A DNA stretch of 13,138 bases from Spirochaetaceae bacterium (GTDB lineage: Bacteria > Spirochaetota > Spirochaetia > SZUA-6 > Fen-1364): assembly GCA_003170115.1 (NCBI GenBank), contig PMZS01000329.1, forward strand, positions 1 to 13,138, in the 5' to 3' direction. Below the pieces are notes generated by a model. That model had not been told where the DNA came from and did not search any database. It saw only the letters and a list, made by a program, of their open reading frames with translations. A program made the position numbers and the translations under genes. Below are positions 7,455-13,138 of this stretch, one piece after another (position 1 is the stretch's first letter; each line of letters opens with the position of its first letter).

Positions 7455-7462
7455 CCCCCCTT
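7455..7462 (-). promoter_or_regulatory. Ribosome binding site that sets the aldolase start
   Basis: On the minus strand AAGGGGGG ends five bases before the ATG at 7449 and two bases before the neighbouring ATG at 7452. The spacing favours 7449. Confidence 0.5.
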
Positions 7463-7479
7463 ATCTTGTCGTTTCGATC

Positions 7480-7508
7480 ATAATAGCCCACATGTCTGTA
7501 TGATTCAA
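7480..7508 (-). promoter_or_regulatory. Internal sigma70-like promoter before the aldolase gene
   Basis: In the 90-base gap after the dehydrogenase gene, the minus strand shows -35 TTGAAT (7508-7503), a 17-base spacer and -10 TATTAT (7485-7480, five of six consensus bases). Start of transcription would be near 7473, about 24 bases before the aldolase ATG. The gap is strikingly AT-rich compared with its surroundings. An 11-base perfect palindrome, TGATTCAATCA (7501-7511), covers the -35 box and could be an operator. Confidence 0.5.
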
Positions 7509-7539
7509 TCAATATTTTTGCAAGACATCTAATATTCGC

Positions 7540-8805
7540 TCATTTATAGCGTTGAACTCGGACCTTCGCGGTGATCGCATGCGCCAGCATGTTCTCACGG
7601 ACGCATTGCCGCTCAGTCACCTCGCCCACCTCGCGGCTGGCTTGCGGGGTCATGCGCTGCCATGTGCACGTTTTCAGGAATTTTCCAACCCAGAGGCCTC
7701 CGGTGTAGCGGGCTGCCCGGCTGGTCGGCAGGATGTGGTTGGTGCCGATGGCCTTGTCACCGTAGGCCACGGTCGTCTCCTCACCGATGAACAGCGAGCC
7801 GTAACAGGTCAGGTTCGCCGCGAAAGACGAGGCCTCACGGACGTGCAGCTCCAGGTGCTCGGGAGCGTAGTCGTCCGAGAGTCGAACGGCCTCCGCGGCA
7901 TCCGCCGCAATCATGACGATCCCGTTGTCCCTCCATGAGAGGGAGGCCACGTCACGGGTGGGAAGCACGGCAAGCTGGCGCTGCACCTCCGCGAGTGCCG
8001 CGCTCGCAAACCCCTCGCTCATGCAGATCAGGCATACCCCGCTCGCCGGGTCATGTTCGGCCTGGCCGAGCAGGTCGCAGGCCACGAGCGCCGGATCCGC
8101 CGAATCGTCGGCGATCACCAGGATCTCGGTGGGGCCCGCCAGGAGGTCTATCCCGCATCGTCCGAAGAGCTGCCTCTTGGCTTCCGCGACGTACTTGTTC
8201 CCCGCGCCACAGAGCAGGTCCACGGCATCGACGTCCCCAAGCCCGAATGCCATAAGGGCAATGGCCGGCACGCCGCCCAACACAAGGATGCGCTCAGCGC
8301 CGGCAGAGTGAATGGCGTTGATCGTTGCCGGGAAGAAGCCCCTGCCTTTCACTGGCGGCGTGCAGGCAATGATGGACTTCACCCCCGCCACCCGCGCCGG
8401 AATGATGCTCATCTGGGCAGACCCGAACATGGGGTAGCGTCCTCCAGGAATATAGCTGCCGACCCGGTTCACCGGGATATGACGGTGGCCGAGAACCACG
8501 CCGGGCCGTATCTCCACCTCCAACGGCAGCATGGTGGCCATTTGCGCACGCGCAAACGCACGAACGTTCGCCTGGCACCAGGCGGTGTCCGCCACAGCCT
8601 GCGGCTCGAGGGAATCGATCGCCGCCCTGATCTCATACGCGGTGAGCTCGAAGCTCGCCGGGTTCCACCCGTCGAACCGCTCGCTGTACGTGCGCACGGC
8701 GTCCATGCCGTTCTTTTCCAGTGCGAGGAGCATCTCGGTGACGACGCGGGTCGTTTCGAGATCGCGCTCGAACAGCCGGTGCCCGCCCTGTTTCACGATC
8801 CTCAT
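7540..8805 (-). CDS. Histidinol dehydrogenase family oxidoreductase, HpsN-like (polyol/sulfonate-type)
   Basis: This predicted zinc- and NAD-dependent dehydrogenase has 421 residues, and family members oxidise an alcohol to an acid in two steps. The family catalytic set is complete. Zinc ligands correspond to Gln248, His251, Asp350 and His409, at offsets of 10-11 from E. coli HisD (259, 262, 360, 419). The base pair Glu316-His317 sits in APEHLEL. The signature GIDLLAGPTEILVIADDS is clear. Several stretches match, from memory, the sulfopropanediol dehydrogenase HpsN group rather than biosynthetic HisD: SYIPGGRYPM (118-126), ACTPPVKG, VAEAKRQLFG, and especially RYTGGLWVGKFLKT (366-379). No other histidine gene is nearby, so a catabolic role fits. 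The start at 8805 has a modest GGAGAGG upstream, and the preceding gene ends 24 bases away. The true substrate could be dihydroxypropanesulfonate or another polyol. Confidence 0.85.
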   Translation of the reverse strand: MRIVKQGGHRLFERDLETTRVVTEMLLALEKNGMDAVRTYSERFDGWNPASFELTAYEIRAAIDSLEPQAVADTAWCQANVRAFARAQMATMLPLEVEIRPGVVLGHRHIPVNRVGSYIPGGRYPMFGSAQMSIIPARVAGVKSIIACTPPVKGRGFFPATINAIHSAGAERILVLGGVPAIALMAFGLGDVDAVDLLCGAGNKYVAEAKRQLFGRCGIDLLAGPTEILVIADDSADPALVACDLLGQAEHDPASGVCLICMSEGFASAALAEVQRQLAVLPTRDVASLSWRDNGIVMIAADAAEAVRLSDDYAPEHLELHVREASSFAANLTCYGSLFIGEETTVAYGDKAIGTNHILPTSRAARYTGGLWVGKFLKTCTWQRMTPQASREVGEVTERQCVRENMLAHAITAKVRVQRYK

Positions 8806-8829
8806 CCCGCCTGCCTCTCCAACCCGCGC

Positions 8830-10185
8830 TTACACAAGCTCAATGCCAAGGAGAGTGCAGAGCTCCGAAATCTCCCCGGTCGCATCTCCATAGACGACGA
8901 TATAGTGCTGGCTCATTACCTTCTGGGCGAAGTCTTCCACCCTCCCGTCGAGGATGACCTCCAGGCTGGGCAGCTGCGGCGCGGGCGGCGCCCAGCCGCA
9001 CTCCTCCCAGACGCGAGGGGATACCGCGGTGCCTGTTGCCATGTGCATGGCGTAGCGGCTGCCCGCGGCGGTGAGCCTGCAGAGGGTGACCCGTCCGGTT
9101 TTGAGCCGTGAAACGTTCAGAATCCCTTCGCCCAGATCGCCGAACCTGCTGGGCAGCACGGTGAGAGCTCCGTCCACGGCCTCGCGTGGAATGAAGTCCG
9201 GCACACCCATGAGAACGCGGTCTTCCATGAACTCGTAGAACTCGAGATACGGGGCCACCTGGCCGGTGAGCATCCGAACCATGACCTGGGTGACCGCCCC
9301 GAGGCTGTCATTCTCCGGGACCGTGCAGAGCGCCGGGTCCTCGGAGAGAAGCGTGAAAACCATGGACGGGGGAAAGCCGAGAAGCTTCTTGAAGCCGTCC
9401 ACGTCGATGAGCGAGACCGCCTGCCATCCGCGCTCACGGGCTTTGTCCCGGATGGCCACGTACCACGCGGCGCCCTTCCGCAGGGTCGCGGGGTCCGCGG
9501 GCTTCAGGAATGTCCAGTCATGCAGCACGTGGTCGACCACCTCCTGCACCTCGCGGGGCGGGACCTTCTCCGCGCGCTGAATCATTTCGAGCATTTCCAT
9601 GAACTCCATCTCGATTCCGATGCGCGCCCTCAATGAGACCCCGTCGAACATCGTGCCGTACAGGTTCATGTCCCGATATCCCATCTGGCCGACTCGAGCG
9701 CCCTGCAGGAGCCGTGCCGCGCCGCACGCCCGGGCGAAGCGGACGATCCGATCCATGCGCGCGGGCCTGTCGTAGATTTCGTAGAAATAGCGGAAGCGGA
9801 GGCCCATGTCCTCCATGGGTTTGCGAAGCGCGGAGGTCCCGGCCTGATCCGCCGTGGTCACGAGCCTCCCCCGCTCCACCCATCCCGCGAGGCCCCAGAG
9901 GAGCATCGGAAGATGACGAAACGGAGCGAGAACCGAAACCACCGCGTGGCTGGGGATCCAGCCGGCCACACAGAGGATGAGAAAGTCGAAGCCCTCCCGG
10001 GCAAGCTCCCGTGTCGCGCGGGCCACGTCCACGCCTGCCGGGTCATCGCTCACGGGATCGGTGGGGACGAGCTCAATGCCGGTGCCCTCCAGAAGCCTTC
10101 GCGCTTCGGCCGCTTTCCGCGCGATAATCTCCTTCGGCGTGTTCACCTCGCCGAAGCAGACGAACCCCGCTTTTGCAATACTCAT
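8830..10185 (-). CDS. L-fucose/L-arabinose isomerase-fold protein, possible sugar isomerase
   Basis: This 451-residue soluble protein has the general plan of L-fucose isomerase-like proteins. An N-terminal Rossmann-like part (GFVCFGEVN near residue 7, then DFLILCVAGWIPSH) is followed by middle and C-terminal parts. The stretch CTVPENDSLGAVTQVMVRMLTGQ (Glu291) matches the metal-binding region, and the C-terminal MSQHYIVVYGD (His427) matches the end of the fold. The Asp metal ligand expected about 24 residues after the Glu appears to be Glu315 (YLEFYEF), and the usual His-Cys-Gly is replaced by MGVPD, so activity may differ from classical isomerases. The ATG at 10185 has GGAGGAGG upstream at good spacing. 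It is the first gene of the leftward operon, driven by the promoter at 10219-10247. It most likely isomerises an aldose taken up by one of the importers; a non-enzymatic or other role cannot be excluded. Confidence 0.68.
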   Translation of the reverse strand: MSIAKAGFVCFGEVNTPKEIIARKAAEARRLLEGTGIELVPTDPVSDDPAGVDVARATRELAREGFDFLILCVAGWIPSHAVVSVLAPFRHLPMLLWGLAGWVERGRLVTTADQAGTSALRKPMEDMGLRFRYFYEIYDRPARMDRIVRFARACGAARLLQGARVGQMGYRDMNLYGTMFDGVSLRARIGIEMEFMEMLEMIQRAEKVPPREVQEVVDHVLHDWTFLKPADPATLRKGAAWYVAIRDKARERGWQAVSLIDVDGFKKLLGFPPSMVFTLLSEDPALCTVPENDSLGAVTQVMVRMLTGQVAPYLEFYEFMEDRVLMGVPDFIPREAVDGALTVLPSRFGDLGEGILNVSRLKTGRVTLCRLTAAGSRYAMHMATGTAVSPRVWEECGWAPPAPQLPSLEVILDGRVEDFAQKVMSQHYIVVYGDATGEISELCTLLGIELV

Positions 10186-10218
10186 GGAAGCCTCCTCCGA
10201 AGGAAGGTCGAGAATGGC

Positions 10219-10247
10219 ATCTTAGGATCCCGGATTTCTCATGTCAA
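10219..10247 (-). promoter_or_regulatory. Leftward sigma70-like promoter of the catabolic operon
   Basis: On the minus strand a perfect -35 TTGACA (10247-10242) is followed by 17 bases and -10 TAAGAT (10224-10219, four of six consensus bases). Transcription would start near 10212, about 27 bases before the isomerase-like ATG, and the leader contains GGAGGAGG. Its -35 box is only three bases from that of the rightward promoter. Confidence 0.7.
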
Positions 10248-10250
10248 TGC

Positions 10251-10279
10251 TTGACGTGAGCAGAAAGAGGGCCAATACT
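10251..10279 (+). promoter_or_regulatory. Rightward sigma70-like promoter of the second importer
   Basis: The plus strand has -35 TTGACG (10251-10256, five of six consensus bases), a 17-base spacer and -10 AATACT (10274-10279, four of six). Transcription would start near 10286, inside the palindromic site at 10281-10295. This leaves a leader of about 29 bases with an AGGAGG ribosome site. Confidence 0.65.
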
Positions 10280-10280
10280 G

Positions 10281-10295
10281 TGAGCGAAACGATCA
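10281..10295. promoter_or_regulatory. Operator-like palindrome on the start point of the second importer
   Basis: TGAGCGAAACGATCA is an imperfect inverted repeat in which five of seven arm positions are symmetric. It matches the perfect palindrome at 4414-4428 in 12 of 15 bases. It begins two bases after the -10 box, so a bound protein would block initiation. I infer a repressor site shared by both importer operons. Confidence 0.5.
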
Positions 10296-10314
10296 CTCCA
10301 AGGAGGAATTATTC

Positions 10315-11622
10315 ATGAAGAGATTCACAGGCCCCGCTTTTCTTTTTCTTCTCCTGCTTGTGGCGCTCGCGCTGGTCGCGTGCGCACCCAAGCAGGCAGT
10401 GAAGCTCACCGTCTGGATGAACGGCTCCGACAGCTTCATCGGCCCCAACGAACAGCAGAAACCCCAGGAACAGTGGTACATCTCGGAGGCTTTCCGCCGC
10501 TTCGAGAAAGCCAACCCCGGCGTGACGCTGGAGCTGGTGGTGCAGGCGGACCAGAACGCGGCGCACACCAATTTCAAGACCGCGGGCCTTGCGGGGAATG
10601 CCCCGGATGTCGCCAACCTGTGGACCGGCATGCCCATCTTCGCCATGAAGGAAGTGATCCTTCCCCTGGACAAGCTTGTCCCTGCTGATGACCTCAAGAA
10701 GATCGTCGGTTGGGAGAGCGTCCGCGACGGGTTCAAGGCCGACGGAACGATCCTCGGATACCCGGCGGGCCAGAACCAGATCTGCTTCATGATGTACAAC
10801 AAGGCTCTCGTGAAGAAAGCGGGTATGGACTGGGATGCGAATCCGCCCAGGACCATCAAGGACTTCGATGCCGCGCTGGCAAAGATCAAGGCAATCGGCG
10901 TCACCCCGATCCTCGTGGACGAGGCTGCGCAGAGCGTGAACTGGTTCTTCACCTGGATCTGCGACTACTGGTGGGCGCAGATGACCGGCAACGAAAATAT
11001 CTACGCCGAGACTCTCGGTCAGAAGAAGTTCGCGGATGATCAGGGCTTCCTCAAGGTGCTCGCCTACTACCGCACCCTGTACACCAACGGCTACTTCCGC
11101 AAGGACCTCGCCACGTCGACCGACTCCTTTACGCAGTTCATCAACGGCAAGGGCGCGATCTGGCCTTCGGTCACCGCCCAGCTTGCCGATGCGGAGAAGG
11201 CGCTCGGTGCGGACCTCGGCGTCCTGATGCCGCCGGAGTTCGACTCCAGCGCCAAGCTGCAGAACTCCACGATTGGCGGTCCCGGGCAGAGCCTCGTGGT
11301 CGCCAAGAACACGAAGTATCCCGAGATGGCCGTGAAGCTGATCTCCTTCCTCAACTCCAAGGCGGAGGTTCTTGCCGCGGAGAAAATCAACCGCTACCCC
11401 GTGGTGAGGACCGACATCACCCCGGCGGATCTGGGCTGGGCAGCAGACAGCAATATCGCGAAGATCCAGAAGTACGCGACAACGTACAACTTCTGGGTTG
11501 ACAACCAGCTCACCCCGGACGTCGCAAACGTGTTCTACATCCAGTGCGTCCTGGTCGCCACGGGCAAGATGACCCCGGCACAATTCGCCTCCGAGATGGA
11601 CAAGAAAGCCGGCCTCAAGTAG
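10315..11622 (+). CDS. Lipoprotein solute-binding protein, family 1 (second sugar importer)
   Basis: This membrane-anchored binding protein serves the second CUT1 importer. It has 435 residues. The N-terminus MKRFTG is followed by a strongly hydrophobic run and the lipobox LVAC, so signal peptidase II cleavage and lipid attachment at Cys23 are expected. The mature protein starts with the usual LTVWMNGSDSF strand, then FEKANPGVTLELVV, GNAPDVANLWTGM and later SLVVAKNTKYPEMAVKLISFL, all characteristic of SBP_bac_1 sugar binders. A strong AGGAGG lies eight bases before the ATG at 10315. Unlike the left binding protein it has a lipobox, so the two importers were probably assembled independently and may recognise different ligands. 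The permease genes follow 82 bases downstream across a hairpin. The ligand is not identifiable. Confidence 0.93.
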   Translation: MKRFTGPAFLFLLLLVALALVACAPKQAVKLTVWMNGSDSFIGPNEQQKPQEQWYISEAFRRFEKANPGVTLELVVQADQNAAHTNFKTAGLAGNAPDVANLWTGMPIFAMKEVILPLDKLVPADDLKKIVGWESVRDGFKADGTILGYPAGQNQICFMMYNKALVKKAGMDWDANPPRTIKDFDAALAKIKAIGVTPILVDEAAQSVNWFFTWICDYWWAQMTGNENIYAETLGQKKFADDQGFLKVLAYYRTLYTNGYFRKDLATSTDSFTQFINGKGAIWPSVTAQLADAEKALGADLGVLMPPEFDSSAKLQNSTIGGPGQSLVVAKNTKYPEMAVKLISFLNSKAEVLAAEKINRYPVVRTDITPADLGWAADSNIAKIQKYATTYNFWVDNQLTPDVANVFYIQCVLVATGKMTPAQFASEMDKKAGLK

Positions 11623-11643
11623 TCTCCTGCTTTCTCGAATCCC

Positions 11644-11675
11644 GCCCCTGCCTCGGGCTTCCCCGCGGCGGGGGC
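11644..11675 (+). other. GC-rich hairpin between binding-protein and permease genes
   Basis: The intergenic RNA can fold GCCCCTGCC (11644-11652) against GGCGGGGGC (11667-11675) with one G-U pair and a 14-base loop. No run of T follows, so it is not a standard intrinsic terminator. It may stabilise the upstream binding-protein message or reduce read-through into the permease genes, as the true terminator does in the left operon. Confidence 0.45.
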
Positions 11676-11704
11676 TTGCGTGAAATCCCCTGGAGGTCCA
11701 CACG

Positions 11705-12613
11705 GTGAAGGTCACCTCGATCGGCAACGAGCGTGCGCGCATCAGGAGACGCGAGATTCTCCTCTCCCTCCTCCCCGTCGTGCTGATCCTTGCGGTCTTC
11801 CGCGTCTACCCCATCGTCGTAGCCCTTGCCAAGAGCTTCACCAACTGGAACGGGCTGTACCGCAGCGACTTCATCGGCTTCAAGAACTACGTCGATTTTG
11901 TGAATGATGGGCCCTTCTGGATGATCCTTCGCAACACGATGATCCTCCTCATCAATGTGCCGCTTCAGGTCTTTCTCGGGATTGTCATCGCTCTGCTCCT
12001 CTACGAGCAGGTACCCGGCTGGCGGATCTACCGCGCGGTGATCTACACCCCGCAGATCATCTCGGCGGTCATCATCGGGTTCCTTTTCAAGATCTTCTTC
12101 GGCCTCGAGGGACCATTCAACGCGATACTGAACGCCGTGGGGCTTCAAGGCCTGGCAATCGAGTGGTTCGGCAACAGCCTCACCGCGCTCGGCGTGATCG
12201 TGTTTTCCATCGTGTGGTTCAGCATCGGCTGGCAGGCAATCGTGATTCTCGGCGGCCTCTCGGCCATTCCCCCGTCGGTGTTCGAAGCGGCAATAATCGA
12301 CGGGGCGAATTACTGGCAGCGCGCGTTCCGCATCGTCATCCCCATGCTCGTGCGCGTCCTCGAGTTCTCCGTCATCGCCTCCGGTGTCTGGTCCCTCACG
12401 CAGCTCTTCCCCTTCCTCTTCTCGATGACGAAAGGCGGACCGGGCTACGAAACCTCCACGCTGGACTACATGATCTATCTGAAATCGTTCGGAATGGGAT
12501 TCGGTACCGACTACGGCTCAGCCACCGCGGTTGCCGTCATGCTCCTGGTCCTGGTGCTCGCCTTGACCATCATGGAGATGAAGCTGGCCGACCGGGCCGA
12601 CGACTGGGGGTAG
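11705..12613 (+). CDS. Carbohydrate ABC transporter permease, MalF/UgpA type (second importer)
   Basis: This inner-membrane permease of the CUT1 family has 302 residues. The start is GTG at 11705, chosen because GGAGGT lies seven bases upstream. A short basic N-terminus (ERARIRRRE) leads into the first membrane span at about residues 18-40, and five more hydrophobic stretches follow. The EAA loop is at about residues 193-213 (VFEAAIIDGANYW then FRIVIPML), including the central Gly needed for docking to the ATPase. It follows the lipoprotein gene and its hairpin, and precedes its MalG-type partner by five bases. It is only distantly similar to the left-operon permease, so this is a separate transporter and not a recent duplication. 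Confidence 0.93.
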   Translation: MKVTSIGNERARIRRREILLSLLPVVLILAVFRVYPIVVALAKSFTNWNGLYRSDFIGFKNYVDFVNDGPFWMILRNTMILLINVPLQVFLGIVIALLLYEQVPGWRIYRAVIYTPQIISAVIIGFLFKIFFGLEGPFNAILNAVGLQGLAIEWFGNSLTALGVIVFSIVWFSIGWQAIVILGGLSAIPPSVFEAAIIDGANYWQRAFRIVIPMLVRVLEFSVIASGVWSLTQLFPFLFSMTKGGPGYETSTLDYMIYLKSFGMGFGTDYGSATAVAVMLLVLVLALTIMEMKLADRADDWG

Positions 12614-12618
12614 AGCCC

Positions 12619-13138
12619 GTGGATCACCGGGGAACCGCAAAGAAAGCCCTTCTCTCCCTGCTCCTGGGCGTCCTTATGCTCACGTTCATCTATCCTCTCT
12701 ACTACATGTTGATCAATTCCCTGAAGACACGAACGTCATATTTCACCAACCCGTTCGGGCTGCCCGTCGGCGCGCTGCAATGGGAGAACTACACGACGAT
12801 GGTCAGCCAGTTCCAGATCCTGAATCTCTTCAAGAACTCCTTCGTGATCGCCGCCGTCACCGTGGTCCTGCTCCTGTTCGTGTGCACCTTCGCCAGCTAC
12901 GTATTTGCCAAGTACAGGTTCCGCGGCAAGAAAGCCGTGTATCTCGCGGTCATCGCCACGATGTTCATTCCCAGCCAGGTCACGATAATCCCTCTGTATC
13001 TGCTGTTTTCAAAACTGGGCATGGTCAACACCCCCTGGTCCGTGATCCTCTCCTACCTCGCTCTTTTCATGCCCGAGGCCATCCTTCTCATGACCGCGAA
13101 CTTCCGCGGCATCATAGACGAGATGCTCGAAGCCGCGG
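12619..13138 (+). CDS. Carbohydrate ABC transporter permease, MalG/UgpE type (partial, second importer)
   Basis: This is the 5' part of a CUT1 inner-membrane permease, running off the right edge after 173 codons of an expected 270-280. I chose the GTG at 12619, five bases after the upstream stop; GGGGGT at the end of the preceding gene could serve as a ribosome site. The first membrane span (SLLLGVLMLTFIYPLYYMLINSLK) begins near residue 12. The family pattern WENYTTMV, a KNSFVIAAVTVVL span and FIPSQVTIIPLYLLFSKLGMVNT follow. The EAA loop begins at the edge (IIDEMLEAA). It pairs with the MalF-type permease just upstream. An ATPase gene might follow outside the window. Confidence 0.92.
   Translation, partial: MDHRGTAKKALLSLLLGVLMLTFIYPLYYMLINSLKTRTSYFTNPFGLPVGALQWENYTTMVSQFQILNLFKNSFVIAAVTVVLLLFVCTFASYVFAKYRFRGKKAVYLAVIATMFIPSQVTIIPLYLLFSKLGMVNTPWSVILSYLALFMPEAILLMTANFRGIIDEMLEAA

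Noticed and set aside
7540..8805. Annotation as biosynthetic histidinol dehydrogenase (hisD)
   Set aside because: No other histidine gene is present, the gene sits among sugar-uptake and aldolase genes, and its C-terminal motifs resemble HpsN. The family name is kept but the biosynthetic role is not.
8053..9111. 352-codon plus-strand open frame
   Set aside because: Antisense to the conserved dehydrogenase gene and the end of the isomerase-like gene, with no domain of its own.

Overview
This GC-rich stretch of bacterial DNA (roughly 60% G+C by eye) is one carbohydrate-type uptake and catabolism locus. It holds eleven substantial genes, plus the possible start of a twelfth at the left edge. 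There are no RNA genes, insertion sequences, CRISPR arrays or phage genes, and no gene-free gap longer than about 180 bases. Strong Shine-Dalgarno sites and sigma70-like promoters suggest an ordinary bacterium. One binding protein has a plain type I signal peptide, which points to a diderm with a periplasm; the other is a predicted lipoprotein. I cannot assign the phylum.

The layout centres on a divergent promoter region at about 10186-10314. Leftward (minus strand) run a fucose-isomerase-fold protein (8830-10185), a histidinol-dehydrogenase-family oxidoreductase resembling sulfopropanediol dehydrogenase HpsN (7540-8805), a DhnA/LsrF-type class I aldolase (6634-7449), a metal-dependent amidohydrolase (5577-6617) and a uroporphyrinogen-decarboxylase-superfamily protein (4445-5569). 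After a new promoter comes a complete binding-protein-dependent importer without its ATPase: solute-binding protein (2960-4267), intrinsic terminator, MalF-type permease (1940-2887) and MalG-type permease (1097-1936). A second amidohydrolase (17-1072), paralogous to the first, follows. Rightward (plus strand) runs a second importer: lipoprotein solute-binding protein (10315-11622), MalF-type permease (11705-12613) and a MalG-type permease that leaves the window (12619-13138).

A reasonable reading is that two CUT1-family importers bring in related sugar-like compounds. The five intracellular enzymes would then carry out isomerisation, NAD-dependent oxidation, hydrolysis of a lactone or similar intermediate, and aldol cleavage. 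The substrate is unknown. No kinase, no transporter ATPase and no regulator lies in the window. The HpsN-like dehydrogenase makes a sulfonated or otherwise polar C3 to C6 polyol one candidate, but that is inference.

Regulation leaves visible traces. There are four sigma70-like promoters: two back to back in the divergent region, one before the aldolase and one before the left binding protein. A 15-base inverted repeat of the form TGAGCGANNCGNTCA occurs near both binding-protein promoters, and its 13-base core recurs inside the first amidohydrolase gene. This suggests a common, unidentified regulator.
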